DNA of 64,000 nucleotides from a bacterium (GCA_030432695.1 JAUILN010000017.1:62001-126000), one strand, 5' to 3'; positions 46,169 to 55,955 are shown, counted from the first letter of the stretch. Numbers and translations are program-made. The notes: generated from the sequence alone by a model not told the origin.

Positions 46169-47824
46169 GCGCGCCAGCCAGGTCTCGGCCAGCAGCTCGC
46201 CGAGCGCCACGATCCCCGGCGTCGCGATCACCAGCTGCTTCTCGCGCCCGGGCAGGTCGAAGGCGCGGATGTGGGTCAGCAGCGGATCTGCCTCGGCGAC
46301 CGCTTCCACCGCGGCGAGCACGTCGATCTTGGCCACGCTCTCGTCGTCGGTCGGCTCCTGCTGGCTGACGAACCAGCGCAGCTCCGGCATGCCGAGATCC
46401 GCACGACTCTGGCTCACCAGCGCCTGCAGCCGTTCGGCGACCCGGCTGCGTGCGCCGCCCCACGACATGTCGTTCTCGCCCAGGTGGTAGAAGATGCCGG
46501 CGAGTTCGACCTCGTGGCCGCGCTCTTCGAGCTGGGCGATCGAGCTGCGGACGAAGTCGAGGAACGGCGCGTAGCGATTGCGGTCCTTCGCCTCGCTGCC
46601 CTCGGGGCACCAGTCGATCACCTGGCTGCCGCTGTGGGTGTACTTGGCGATCGCGAAGTCGCGCTGCTTGCCGCGGTGCAGGCGCGCGGCGAACGACAGC
46701 TCCGGACCGAAGGTCTCGTCGAAGCCCGCTGGGCCGAGCGGCTCCCAGCCGTCGGAGACCCGGAACCCACCACCGATGTCGTAGCGGAAGGCGACGCTCG
46801 GGTCGTCCTTCGCCAGCTTGCTGCCACCGCGCAGCTTGTCGAGTTCGGCGACGAAGGCCCGCTCGCCCTCCATGTTGCGGTGGCCGGCCAGCACGAACAG
46901 CTCGACCTTCGCGCCCTCCGCATAGGGCCAACGCGCCAGCGGCCGCTCGCGCTTCGGCAGCCGCCCGATCCGCTGCAGGTAGGCTTCCGCGTGGCTCTCG
47001 CCGTGCTGGAGCTGGCCGAGGGTGCCGTAGTGGTAGTGCAAGCCCACCCCGCCGCCGATCTCCACGCCCACGTGGTTGGTCGGCACGTAGACCGCGTGCG
47101 GGTCGGCGTCGGTCACGGCCTTCTGGCCCCGGTAGATGTCGTACATCCGGGGCCTGAGATCCATGCCCCAGATCGTCTTGCAGCACAGCTCGCCGATCTG
47201 GAACTCCAGGTCGGGCGCGTCGAGGTCACGGCGCCAGCAGGCCAGGAAGCGCGCGAGGTTCTTGCCGTAGTTCGCCCGGTAGCCCTCGTCGAACATGTCG
47301 TTCTCGCCCTGGTGCCACACGAAGGCCTCCAGGCGATACGGGATCTTCTTGCGCTCGAGTTCGGCCAGCGCCTCGCGGACCCGGCGCAGCATCAGCGGAT
47401 ACATCTCGAAGCCGCTCGGCTGGTCGGGGTTCCAGTCGCCGCCGAGGTGCGTGCCGCCGGCCGCGACCTTGAGGATCGCCAGGGGTGCCTTCACATGCCG
47501 GCCGACCAGCCGCGCAAAGCTCAGCTCGGGACCGACCCAGCCGCGCACCGACTGCAGCGGCACCCAGCCGTCGGACATCGACTTGTCCTCGCGGCCGAGG
47601 CAGTAGTGGAAGCGGACCTCGGGCTGCGGCTGGTCGAGCCCGGCGAACGGCGGGAACTCGTCGACGGCCTCGATGTGCGAGTCCGCGCCCTCCATGTTCG
47701 ACTGGCCGGCGAACAGGAACACCCGGAGCGTGCGGGTGTCGTCTTGGGCGGAGAGACCTGTTACGGAGAGCACGCCGAGCAGCACGGCCGCCGCGATCGG
47801 GTGCCGGAGGAATCCGTCGATCAT
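46166..47824 (-). CDS. Two-domain SGNH (sialate O-acetylesterase-like) protein, second domain degenerate
   Basis: This 552-residue exported protein has a Sec signal (about 1-26) and two tandem SASA/DUF303 domains. The first (about 33-285) has nucleophile Ser42 in AGQSNMEG, and FVWHQGENDM. The second (about 305-550) begins FVLAGHRNMEGE, where the nucleophile position is Arg316 instead of Ser; its FYHLGENDM block is kept. So only the first domain should be catalytic, and the second may bind the substrate or stabilise the fold. The gene is related to the single-domain esterase at 6833-7876. The ATG at 47824 begins MIDGFLRHP. Confidence 0.9.
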   Translation of the reverse strand: MIDGFLRHPIAAAVLLGVLSVTGLSAQDDTRTLRVFLFAGQSNMEGADSHIEAVDEFPPFAGLDQPQPEVRFHYCLGREDKSMSDGWVPLQSVRGWVGPELSFARLVGRHVKAPLAILKVAAGGTHLGGDWNPDQPSGFEMYPLMLRRVREALAELERKKIPYRLEAFVWHQGENDMFDEGYRANYGKNLARFLACWRRDLDAPDLEFQIGELCCKTIWGMDLRPRMYDIYRGQKAVTDADPHAVYVPTNHVGVEIGGGVGLHYHYGTLGQLQHGESHAEAYLQRIGRLPKRERPLARWPYAEGAKVELFVLAGHRNMEGERAFVAELDKLRGGSKLAKDDPSVAFRYDIGGGFRVSDGWEPLGPAGFDETFGPELSFAARLHRGKQRDFAIAKYTHSGSQVIDWCPEGSEAKDRNRYAPFLDFVRSSIAQLEERGHEVELAGIFYHLGENDMSWGGARSRVAERLQALVSQSRADLGMPELRWFVSQQEPTDDESVAKIDVLAAVEAVAEADPLLTHIRAFDLPGREKQLVIATPGIVALGELLAETWLAR

Positions 47825-47881
47825 GCCGGCAGCGTACGCGCGGCCGGGCTGCAGGCGGCGTCGAAACCGTGTCGCGTTGCC

Positions 47882-50095
47882 TCAGCGGATGCGCAGTTCG
47901 AGCGCGCTGCTGGTGACCAGGCCGAGCGGGTTCGCCTGCGGATCGAGCAGGATCCACTGTACGTAGACACTCTGGCCGTAGGCGTTCGTCGGCATTGGAA
48001 GGCGCTGCGAGGGGCCGCCCGGGGAGTAGAGCAGGGGAACGAGGCTCAGGTCGCAGCCGGGCATCCCGAGCGTATCCAGGGGCACGGCCGCGGGCGTCAG
48101 GCCCACGGCGAGGATGCTGGACGCGTCCGCCTCGGCCAGGACGACCTCGAAGCCGCCGTGGCCGGCCAGCGAGGGCTCGACGAGGTCGCGGCTCTCGTCG
48201 ACCTGCGCGCAGTCGCGCGATCCCGAGACCAGGCGCGGTTGGAAGGCCTCCGGCTCGTAGTTCAGGTCCTCGCCGTAGAGTGGGCCCGATGCGGTCTGCA
48301 GGGCCCAGGTGGCCAGGAACTCGCCGTTCTGCCCAGGCGTGCCGTTGGGAACGCGCGCGAAGGTCACCGCGGGCGAGCGGGGCAGGCCCGCGCTCGTCAC
48401 CAGCCAATCGAGTGCCGTTCGGCCGTCGCTTCCCAGGCGGGCGAGGCGGATCTCCCGTGCGATGCCATCGAGGACCGTGAAGCTGGCGGTGGCGATCGGC
48501 AGGTTGTGGGTGTCGAGGGCGACCGAACCGTTCTCGTAGGTCCGGCCCGAGTGCAGGGTCCGTTCGAACAGCAGGCTGTGGTCGCCCTCGGTCTCGATCC
48601 CCAGCGTGCGGAGCGATCGCACTCCGAGTGCGGGCACGCGCTCGACGGTGAGCACGGTCGTGGTGCTCGACTCCCGGCCCCGGAGCTGCGCCAGCACGCC
48701 GCCGGTGCTCGTGTACAGCGTGGTCGTCGTGGGTTCGATCCCGTGCAGCACGCCGCCGAACGGCTGCGGGTAGCCGATAATCCGGCGGCGCTGGATCGTG
48801 CTCCGTCCATTCGCGGTCTCGATCCAGCAGATCGAACTGCTGTTCCGCGATCCGAACACGACCTGCGGCGCCACTTCGACACCTGTCGACGCCAACGCGG
48901 TGCCGAAGGTCACGACGCTGCTGCCGAAGTCGTTGTCGTAGAACAACGCGGTCCGGACCGTGTTGGAGGTCAGGTACCGTCGGTCATAGGCGAGCGCGAT
49001 CGACGACGCGTTGGGGCCACCGCCGAGCGACGGATTGCGGATGTGTTCGTTGGTGACCGCGGTCACCCGGTGATGGATCGAGGCATTGGGCGCCCAGAGG
49101 ACCGTCACCTCGGTCTTGGTCGCGCTCCGTTCCTCGTAGGCGAGGTAGGCGCCGACGGTGTCGTGGAAGGAGCTGAGCGACGCTTCGAGGTCGATCTGCA
49201 CCGTGCTGGTCGCGGCGCTGAGGTCGGCGTAGCGGATGGTCCGGTTGGTCCAGCCGTCGTCGTAGCGAGCCAGGTAGACGTCATGGTCGCCGCTCGACGC
49301 CACCCGCGTGTAGGCCGCCCAGCGCTCGGTGCGGTCCATCGCGGCGACGTCGGTCATGCCCAGCGACTCCGAGTTCGACGAACTCAGCAGCACCGGGTCG
49401 ATGGTCAGCGGGAAGGTCGCGGCGGCGACCGCATCCGCGTCGAGGCGGAGTACGACCGAAGCGCCGTCGAACGAGGTGGTCATCGGGAAGCGGCGACCCT
49501 CGGCGTCGACCGCGGTCGCGGCGCCATACTCGATCAACGGCCGACCCGCCGCGTCGCGGAAGACCAGTGCTGCGTGGGACGACGCCTGCGGCGGGCAGGA
49601 CAGGGGCGTCTCGATGGCTCCGACGACTTGCAGGGGCCCGGGCTTCGTGGGACGGATCGCGACGCGGAAGGTCTGCTCGACCGAAGCGCTCGAGACGTCG
49701 TAGGCCTCGACCACCGATCCGAGATCGTACTCGTAGCGCAAACCGTGGACGGCGCGTCCGGACGCCCGGAACCCTTCCGGTGCGGTCCAGTCGCGGTCGC
49801 CGAGCTGCCACGACACCGTGCGCCAGCGCAGCGACTGTCGCTCGGCGTAGTGGGTGCCCGCGTACGGAACGAACTCGAAGCCGGGGCGTCCGGGCTGTTC
49901 GAAGGCGACCTTGAAACCTCTCCCGGCTGCCCAGGTCCCGTAACCCTCGAGCGCGCGGCGGTGGATCGGTACGACGACGCCGTCGAGCAGGTCCGGTCCG
50001 CGGCGGAGGGCTCCGGTGTCGAGGGGGAGCTGCTGGCAGGTGAGCGCGCTGGCGAGGGCCAGCACGGCGAGCGACGCGGCGCGGGGACGGACCAT
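47882..50095 (-). CDS. Exported paralogous-family protein A, unknown
   Basis: This 737-residue secreted protein is the first of three paralogues in the window (with 53622-55850 and 55946-58159). A signal peptide covers about 1-20. The N-terminal domain (about 40-245) has family blocks VVPIHRRALEGYGTWAAG, GFEFVPYAG, LRYEYDLGSVVEAYD, YGAATAVDAEGRRFPMT and ends PLTIDPVLL, a pattern like the domain that precedes propeller repeats in SBBP-type surface proteins. Residues 250-620 are probably a beta-propeller (YTRVASSGDHDVYL, AYLAYEERSATKTE). A C-terminal domain has SRDCAQVDES and QWILLDPQANPLGLV. No enzyme motif is seen. It is divergent from the kinase gene by 165 bases. Confidence 0.85.
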   Translation of the reverse strand: MVRPRAASLAVLALASALTCQQLPLDTGALRRGPDLLDGVVVPIHRRALEGYGTWAAGRGFKVAFEQPGRPGFEFVPYAGTHYAERQSLRWRTVSWQLGDRDWTAPEGFRASGRAVHGLRYEYDLGSVVEAYDVSSASVEQTFRVAIRPTKPGPLQVVGAIETPLSCPPQASSHAALVFRDAAGRPLIEYGAATAVDAEGRRFPMTTSFDGASVVLRLDADAVAAATFPLTIDPVLLSSSNSESLGMTDVAAMDRTERWAAYTRVASSGDHDVYLARYDDGWTNRTIRYADLSAATSTVQIDLEASLSSFHDTVGAYLAYEERSATKTEVTVLWAPNASIHHRVTAVTNEHIRNPSLGGGPNASSIALAYDRRYLTSNTVRTALFYDNDFGSSVVTFGTALASTGVEVAPQVVFGSRNSSSICWIETANGRSTIQRRRIIGYPQPFGGVLHGIEPTTTTLYTSTGGVLAQLRGRESSTTTVLTVERVPALGVRSLRTLGIETEGDHSLLFERTLHSGRTYENGSVALDTHNLPIATASFTVLDGIAREIRLARLGSDGRTALDWLVTSAGLPRSPAVTFARVPNGTPGQNGEFLATWALQTASGPLYGEDLNYEPEAFQPRLVSGSRDCAQVDESRDLVEPSLAGHGGFEVVLAEADASSILAVGLTPAAVPLDTLGMPGCDLSLVPLLYSPGGPSQRLPMPTNAYGQSVYVQWILLDPQANPLGLVTSSALELRIR

Positions 50096-50260
50096 GATCC
50101 GAGCGGTGTCCCGGCGTTCCGGGGCATGACCGGAAATCCGGCCGCGATCGATCCCGGACCGGACGGCGATCCGTGACCGACGCTCGGGGCCGATCAGGGG
50201 GCCGCGCGAATCCCCTTTCGACCCTATCCTCGAGTCCGTGCGACGCTCTGGAGACCCGCG

Positions 50261-52990
50261 ATGACCGAGTCGGATCAGCAAGCGGCCGTGGTCTGCTCCT
50301 TCCTCAGCCAGTTCGCCGCGGACCGGTCGCGGTCGGTGCCTCGGCCGCTCGCCGAATACCAGGCCCGCTATCCCGGTTTCGAGGCAGTGATCGCTCGGGA
50401 GTTCGAGGCGCTTGCCGCTACGGCGCCGGACGAGGCGGAAGACTCGACCCTGACATCGATCGGTCGGTACCGCGATCTCGGAGTCCTCGGTCGCGGCGGG
50501 ATGGGCGAGGTGCGGCGTGTCTGGGATCCCGACCTGCGGCGCCGGGTCGCGATGAAGCTCCTGCGCGGCGGCTCGGAGGAGCAGTCCGGCGGGCGGGAGC
50601 TGCTCGGCCGGTTCCTCGACGAGGCGCGGATCACCAGCCAGCTCCAGCATCCGGGCATCGTCCCGGTGCACGAACTCGGCCTCGACGACCACGGCCGCGT
50701 CTACTTCACGATGGCCATGGTCCGGGGCCGGACCTTCCTGTCGATCATCGATGCGGTCCGCGAGGGCGCCGAGGACTGGACGCTCACACGCGCACTCGGC
50801 GTTCTGCAGCGGGTCTGCGAAGCCGTCGCCTTCGCCCACAGCCGCGGCGTGATCCACCGCGACCTCAAGCCCGGCAACATCATGGTCGGCCCGTTCGGGG
50901 AGGTCTACGTGCTGGATTGGGGGGTGGCGCGGATCGGCGGTGACGGCGCCGAGGCCGACGATCCGTCCGCCGCCGACGGCGGTGGTGGCCAGGGTTCCTT
51001 CGGCGACGCCGAGGCGATCGACGGGGCGACGGAGGTGGACCGGCACGGCATGCGGACCCGGTGCGGCGAGGTGGTGGGTACCGCCTGCTACATGCCACCC
51101 GAGCAGGCGCGTGGCGAGCACGATCGGCTCGGCCCGCGGACCGACGTCTATGCGCTGGGCGCCGTGCTCCGGCACCTGCTGGTCGGCACCGCGCCGTTCA
51201 CGGAAGCTGGTTCGCGCAGGTCGTCGCGCGAGATCGTCGGCGCGCTGCTGCGCGGGGGCCCTCCACCGCTGCTGCAGTGCGAGCCCGGGGTGCCACCCGA
51301 GCTGGCGGCGGTCTGCGAGAAGGCGATGGCCCGTGCGGTGGAAGACCGCTACGCGAGCGTCGTCGAGTTCGGTGCCGACCTCCGTTCGTTCCTCGAGCAG
51401 CGGGTGGTGCAGGCCTACGAGCGCGGCGCCTACGCGGAGCTTCGCAAGTGGGTACGGCGCAACCGGGCCGTCGCGGCCGCCGCGGCGCTGGCGGTGGTCG
51501 CACTCGGGGTCGGCTTGGGCGTGAGTCTGGTCCAGACCGGGCGCGCCGCGCAGGCTGCGGCCCGGGCCGAATCCCACTTCGCGCTCGCCACCGACGCGAT
51601 GGAGGAGCTGGTCGAACTCGGCAGCCGGTCGCTGGCAGACCTGCCTGGAGCCGACGAAGCGCGACGGCGGCTGCTGCAGACCGCCGGCGAGTTCCACCTC
51701 CGCTTCGTCGAACTCGAGGGCGACGATTTCGAGACGCGGCAGCGGGCTGCCAACGCCTGGAGCCATGTCGCCGAGATCCGCCGGGAGCTCGGGGCCGACG
51801 ACGCAGCCGAAGACGCCGTCCACCGGGCGCGGGAACTCCTGGCCGGCCTGGTCGCCGAGCGGCCGGAGCGCGTCGACCTGCAGGCGACGAGCGCGTGGCT
51901 GGCGAACACCCTCGGCCTGCTGGATCTGGCGCGCGGCAACCCGGCCGCGGCCAGGGAACATCTAGAGTCGAGCGAGCGACGGCTCGTCGAGCTGATCGAC
52001 CGTGGTGCGGACGACCTCGCGACGCGTACGCGCCTGGTCCACGTGGTCCACAACCTCGGCGTGGTCGATTCGGCCCTGGACGACACCTCCGCGGAACTCG
52101 CCAATCGACGGCGAGGCGTGCAGCTGCGTCGCGAATTGCTGGCCGCGCGGCCGGAAGACGTCGACCTGCAACAGGGGCTCGCGACCGCGTGGGGAGGGCT
52201 TGCCACGGTGCTACGGCGGCTGAAGCAGTTCGAAGCCGCGGACGCGGCGTTCGCCGAAGCGCTCGGGATCATCGAAGCGGTGCTGCAGGCGGAGCCCGAG
52301 AGCCGCGAACACCGGCTGCATGCGGTGGTGCTGTGGAACAACCACGGACTCCTGTGCCGCGCCCGGGGTCGATCCGACGCGGCCGGCGAGGCCCTCGCGC
52401 GGGCTGAGCGGCTCGCCGACGGACTGGTCCGCGACTTCCACCTGGTCCCGGCCCACCACGAGCACTTCGCGATGGTGTCCCACAACCTGGCGCTGCTCGA
52501 GCTCGACAGGCGGGAGTATGCGTCGATGCGGGACCGTGCCGAGGCGGCGGTCCGCGCGACTCTCCGGGCCCTGTCGTTCGAACCGGATTCGGCGCCGCTC
52601 CGCGAACGGCTGCGGACCCGCTACGGCCTGCTGCTGCGCAGCGAGTCGCTACAGCGTGACCACCGGGCCCTGGCTCGGCGCGCCGGGGAACTCCGTGGGC
52701 TCGGGCTCGAGGATCCGGCGTGGGTCGAGTACACCGTGGGCTATCACCTCGCCCGTTCTGCGGCGATCGTCTACGGCGAAGCGACGCTGACCGCGGCGGA
52801 GCGCGCCCCTCTGCTCGCGGAGTACCGGAGTCGGGCGGTCGCCGCGTTGCGCGCCGCGTTCGACGCGGGCTGGCGCGATTGGGAACTCCGATCGACCGTG
52901 TTCTCCGAACTGCGCCAGGATCCGGACTTCGTCGAGCTGCGGGCCCTCGTCGATGCACGCGCCAGCGAGCCGCGGGAGGCCGGCCGGTGA
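50261..52990 (+). CDS. Membrane Ser/Thr protein kinase with TPR-like C-terminal region
   Basis: This 909-residue bacterial Hanks-type kinase has a short N-terminal extension, a kinase domain at about 70-380, one membrane helix at 402-424 and a C-terminal helical TPR-like region of about 480 residues. Kinase motifs are the glycine loop GRGGMGEV (77-84), Lys99 in VAMKLL, HRDLKPGN (199-206), DWG at 219-221 in place of DFG (a common variant in this group) and MPPEQ (278-282). An insert of about 50 residues, rich in Asp and Gly, lies in the activation segment. KWVRRNR before the helix predicts that the TPR part is periplasmic. Its stop overlaps the GTG start of the ECF sigma gene, so kinase and sigma factor are probably made together. 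Confidence 0.93.
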   Translation: MTESDQQAAVVCSFLSQFAADRSRSVPRPLAEYQARYPGFEAVIAREFEALAATAPDEAEDSTLTSIGRYRDLGVLGRGGMGEVRRVWDPDLRRRVAMKLLRGGSEEQSGGRELLGRFLDEARITSQLQHPGIVPVHELGLDDHGRVYFTMAMVRGRTFLSIIDAVREGAEDWTLTRALGVLQRVCEAVAFAHSRGVIHRDLKPGNIMVGPFGEVYVLDWGVARIGGDGAEADDPSAADGGGGQGSFGDAEAIDGATEVDRHGMRTRCGEVVGTACYMPPEQARGEHDRLGPRTDVYALGAVLRHLLVGTAPFTEAGSRRSSREIVGALLRGGPPPLLQCEPGVPPELAAVCEKAMARAVEDRYASVVEFGADLRSFLEQRVVQAYERGAYAELRKWVRRNRAVAAAAALAVVALGVGLGVSLVQTGRAAQAAARAESHFALATDAMEELVELGSRSLADLPGADEARRRLLQTAGEFHLRFVELEGDDFETRQRAANAWSHVAEIRRELGADDAAEDAVHRARELLAGLVAERPERVDLQATSAWLANTLGLLDLARGNPAAAREHLESSERRLVELIDRGADDLATRTRLVHVVHNLGVVDSALDDTSAELANRRRGVQLRRELLAARPEDVDLQQGLATAWGGLATVLRRLKQFEAADAAFAEALGIIEAVLQAEPESREHRLHAVVLWNNHGLLCRARGRSDAAGEALARAERLADGLVRDFHLVPAHHEHFAMVSHNLALLELDRREYASMRDRAEAAVRATLRALSFEPDSAPLRERLRTRYGLLLRSESLQRDHRALARRAGELRGLGLEDPAWVEYTVGYHLARSAAIVYGEATLTAAERAPLLAEYRSRAVAALRAAFDAGWRDWELRSTVFSELRQDPDFVELRALVDARASEPREAGR

Positions 52991-53610
52991 ACGCGCCCTC
53001 TCCTGGTTCGCACGAACTCACGTCGCTGCACACGCGCCGCGCGATCGACGGCGACGTGGTCAGCCTGGAGTGGCTGGTCGAGCGGCTCGCACCGCTGCTG
53101 GTGGCGCACGCCGACTACCGGCTCGGCCCGATGCTGCGACCGTACCACGAGGCCGAGGACCTGGTGCAGGAGGCCTGGATGACCGCCTTCCGTCGGCTGT
53201 CCACCCTGGAACTCGACGACGGTCAGCGGGCGGCGCCGACCCTGCTCAAGTTCCTGAGCACCACGATCACGCTGCAGGTGCAGAACCTGCTGCGCCGCCA
53301 CCTGCGCGGCGGCCGCCAGCTCCGCCGCGGCGCCGCCGAGACCCTCGACGAGCTGCCCGCCGAGGCCTCGGGCGTGATCACGCGGTCGATCCGCCGCGAG
53401 CGCCACGACGCGGTGTCGCAGGCGATCGAGGAGTTGACCGGTGCCGACCGCGAGGTCGTGTTGCTGCGCGGTGTCGAGCAGCTGCCCAACAAGACGGTGG
53501 CGACCGTGTTGGGGTTGTCGGAGGCCGCGGTGGCCAAGCGCTACGAACGCGCCCTCGGCCGACTGCGCGGCAAGCTGGCCGACTCGGTGTTCGCCGAGCT
53601 GCCGGCCTGA
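52987..53610 (+). CDS. ECF-type RNA polymerase sigma factor
   Basis: This 207-residue sigma factor has region 2 (about 25-105; PYHEAEDLVQEAWMTAFRRL) and region 4 (about 140-197; IEELTGADREVVLLRGVEQL, then NKTVATVLGLSEAAVAKRYERAL). The region-4 helix-turn-helix is intact. It starts with GTG overlapping the kinase stop as GTGA. No anti-sigma factor is encoded beside it, so phosphorylation by the partner kinase is a likely control, as in other kinase-linked ECF groups. It ends 11 bases before the convergent paralogue B gene. Confidence 0.9.
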   Translation: MNAPSPGSHELTSLHTRRAIDGDVVSLEWLVERLAPLLVAHADYRLGPMLRPYHEAEDLVQEAWMTAFRRLSTLELDDGQRAAPTLLKFLSTTITLQVQNLLRRHLRGGRQLRRGAAETLDELPAEASGVITRSIRRERHDAVSQAIEELTGADREVVLLRGVEQLPNKTVATVLGLSEAAVAKRYERALGRLRGKLADSVFAELPA

Positions 53611-53621
53611 AGCACGCTCGG

Positions 53622-55850
53622 TCAGCGCACCCGGGCCAGCACCGAGCTGGTCGAGACCAGGCCGAGTGGATTGGCGGTCGGCTCCACCAGGATCCACTGC
53701 AGGTACAGGTTCGCGCCGTAGAGCGACGAAGGCAGCGGCAGCTGGATCGCGGGGCCGCCGTTCAGATAGAGGATCGGGTCGACGTTCAGCCGGCAGCCGG
53801 TCATGCCGAGTGCGTCGAGGGGAACGTCGGTCGCGGTGACGCCGAGGGCCACCGCACTCAGGCCGTTGGCCTGCGGCAGGCTGATGAAGTAGCGGCCGTG
53901 GCCGGCGAGCGACGGTTCCACGAAGCCGGCGAGTTCGTCGACGCCGGCGCAGTCGACGCTGCCGCGGACCACGACCGGATCGAAGGCCAGGATCGAGTAG
54001 GGGAGCTCCTGGCCGTACAGCGGGTGGTTCGACGCGGCAGAGCCGTAGACCGCGACGAATTCGCCGCGCTGGCTGGGGTCGCCGGCATCGGCATCGGCGA
54101 AGCAGACCGAGGGAGCGCGGGGCAGGCTGCTGGAGGTCGTGATCGAGGCGTCGGCGACCCGACCGTCGAAGCCGATGCGGGCGAAGCGGACCTCGCGCGA
54201 CAATCCGTTCAGCACCGTGTAGCAGGCGGTGGCGACCGTCGGGTTGTAGGTGTCGCAGCGGATTCCGCCGTTCTCGTAGCCGAGGCCGGAGTGGAGTCGG
54301 CGGTCGAGGAGGGTTCCGCCGTTGCCGGAGATGTCGAGGGCCCTGACCGTCAAGGAGCGCACTCCCAGTCCGCGCGGAGTGCTGACGTAGCTCAGCAGCA
54401 GGGGGCCGTCGTCCTTGGTGGCGCGGAGACCGGTGATCGTGATGCTGCCGGTGCGGAGCCGGTTGATCGAGACAGGATCGAGGCTCGGCATGCCGCCCCA
54501 CGAACCCGCGTAGGAGATCCGACGTGAGTAGACCGTGGTCCTGCTGGGGTCGTTCTCGGCCCAGAGGACCATCCAAACGTCATCGCGGACCACCTGTGGG
54601 GCGACCTCGACGCCGGTCGACGCGAGTGCGATCGGGAACGTCGTGACCCGACGGCTGTTCACGAATTCGTCGACCACCAGGGCCCCGACGGTATTGCTGG
54701 CGGGGTTGCGCCGGTCGTAGGCCAGACAGACGCCGGAGTAGGTCCGGTGCCCGGCCAGCGAGGGGTTGCGATAGTGCTCGTCGACACGCGCCGCGAGCAC
54801 CTGGTGCACGATCGCTCCCGTCGTGAGCCAGACCACGGCGAGGTGGGTGCGGTCGGCGTAGCGGCGCTCGTAGGCGAGGTAGGCATTGGGCAGCGGGTTC
54901 AGGTTGGGGCCGCAGGCGGCGACCGAAGGGGCCCGCGAGCTGACGCTCGACGACAGGTCGGCGTAGCGGGTGCCGCGGTTCGCCCAGTCGTCCTCGGAGC
55001 GGATCACGAACACGTCGTGGTCGGCCGACGACGCGATGCGCGTGAAGGCGACCCACTTGATCGCACGCTGGTTGCTGTCGATCGAGGTCTCGCCGAGCGT
55101 CTCGGTGGTGGATTGGGCGAGGAGTTCCGGGTCGACGACGAGCGGGAAGCGCGCGCGAGCAACGGCGTGCGCGTCGAGCCGCAGGGTGATCCGTCGGCCG
55201 TCCCAGGCGGTGGTCATCGGGTAGCGACTGCCTCCTGCGTCGACCGCGGTGGCGGCGCCGTAGGTGACGGTCACGCGCGCTGCGGGATCGGTGAACCGGA
55301 GCGGCTGGTGGGCGGGGGCGCAGGGGGTGGCGGTCAGAGGGCAATGGACCCTGCCGACCACCTCGAGATCACCTCCTGCCGCTGGGCGGCTGGCGATGAC
55401 GAAGGTCTGCTCGACGCCGTCGCTGCGCAGGTCGTAGGCCTCGACCACGCCGCCGAGGTCGTACTCGTAGCGGGTCGCCGAGCGCGCGGTGCCGCGTAGG
55501 TGTTCGGCGGTCACTCCGCGAGCGAGCTGCTCGGTGGCGAATCGCACCGATTCGGTCGTCCATCGCCAGCTCTGGTTGTGTTCGAAGGCCTCGCCCGCAT
55601 ACGGCACGAACTCGAAGCCGTGGTGGTCCGGTTGGTCGAAGGCGACCTTGTAGGTCCGCCCGGCGGCCCGGAGGCCGTAGTCCGCGAACTCCCGGCCATG
55701 GATGCCGACCAGGAGGTCCTCGGTCAGCGCGGTGGCGGTCGGGGGCGGCTGGTGCAGGTCGGCGGGGTCCTGAGCCGACAGCGTGGCGGTCAGCGACAGG
55801 GCTGGACCCAGCACGGCGAGTGGAGAGAGCAGGTGGAGTCGGGGCGCCAT
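53622..55850 (-). CDS. Exported paralogous-family protein B, unknown
   Basis: This 742-residue secreted protein is a paralogue of the proteins at 47882-50095 and 55946-58159. It has a Sec signal (about 1-26) and the same blocks: VGIHGREFADYGLRAAG, GFEFVPYAG, TRYEYDLGGVVEAYD, YGAATAVDAGGSRYPMT, PLVVDPELL, then FTRIASSADHDVFV, AYLAYERRYADRTH, GSVDCAGVDEL and QWILVEPTANPLGLV. Sequence identity looks moderate, with conserved segments scattered along the whole length, so the copies are old duplicates. It has more cysteines than paralogue A in the propeller region (GVCLAYD, IRCDTYN, TACYTVL). It lies downstream of paralogue C on the same strand, 95 bases apart. Confidence 0.85.
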   Translation of the reverse strand: MAPRLHLLSPLAVLGPALSLTATLSAQDPADLHQPPPTATALTEDLLVGIHGREFADYGLRAAGRTYKVAFDQPDHHGFEFVPYAGEAFEHNQSWRWTTESVRFATEQLARGVTAEHLRGTARSATRYEYDLGGVVEAYDLRSDGVEQTFVIASRPAAGGDLEVVGRVHCPLTATPCAPAHQPLRFTDPAARVTVTYGAATAVDAGGSRYPMTTAWDGRRITLRLDAHAVARARFPLVVDPELLAQSTTETLGETSIDSNQRAIKWVAFTRIASSADHDVFVIRSEDDWANRGTRYADLSSSVSSRAPSVAACGPNLNPLPNAYLAYERRYADRTHLAVVWLTTGAIVHQVLAARVDEHYRNPSLAGHRTYSGVCLAYDRRNPASNTVGALVVDEFVNSRRVTTFPIALASTGVEVAPQVVRDDVWMVLWAENDPSRTTVYSRRISYAGSWGGMPSLDPVSINRLRTGSITITGLRATKDDGPLLLSYVSTPRGLGVRSLTVRALDISGNGGTLLDRRLHSGLGYENGGIRCDTYNPTVATACYTVLNGLSREVRFARIGFDGRVADASITTSSSLPRAPSVCFADADAGDPSQRGEFVAVYGSAASNHPLYGQELPYSILAFDPVVVRGSVDCAGVDELAGFVEPSLAGHGRYFISLPQANGLSAVALGVTATDVPLDALGMTGCRLNVDPILYLNGGPAIQLPLPSSLYGANLYLQWILVEPTANPLGLVSTSSVLARVR

Positions 55851-55898
55851 GCTGACTCTGTGTCGAGCCCGCGCGGGTCACGACCACAATTCTCGGGT

Positions 55899-55955
55899 AT
55901 CACTGGACTGGCCATCACTGGACTGGCCATCTCTGAACTGGGGCATCACTGGATG
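55899..55955. repeat. 15-base tandem repeat including a gene's 3' end
   Basis: ATCACTGGACTGGCC occurs at 55899 and 55914, then degenerate copies at 55929 (ATCTCTGAACTGGGG) and 55945 (ATCACTGGATG). Read on the minus strand, the last copy contains the final codons and stop of paralogue C, so the gene end has been duplicated into the intergenic space. Confidence 0.85.

Noticed and set aside
46271..50176. A 1301-codon open frame on the plus strand
   Set aside because: It is antisense to the two-domain SGNH gene and paralogue A, rich in Arg/Val/Gly/Asp, with no family motifs. Long antisense frames are expected at this GC content.
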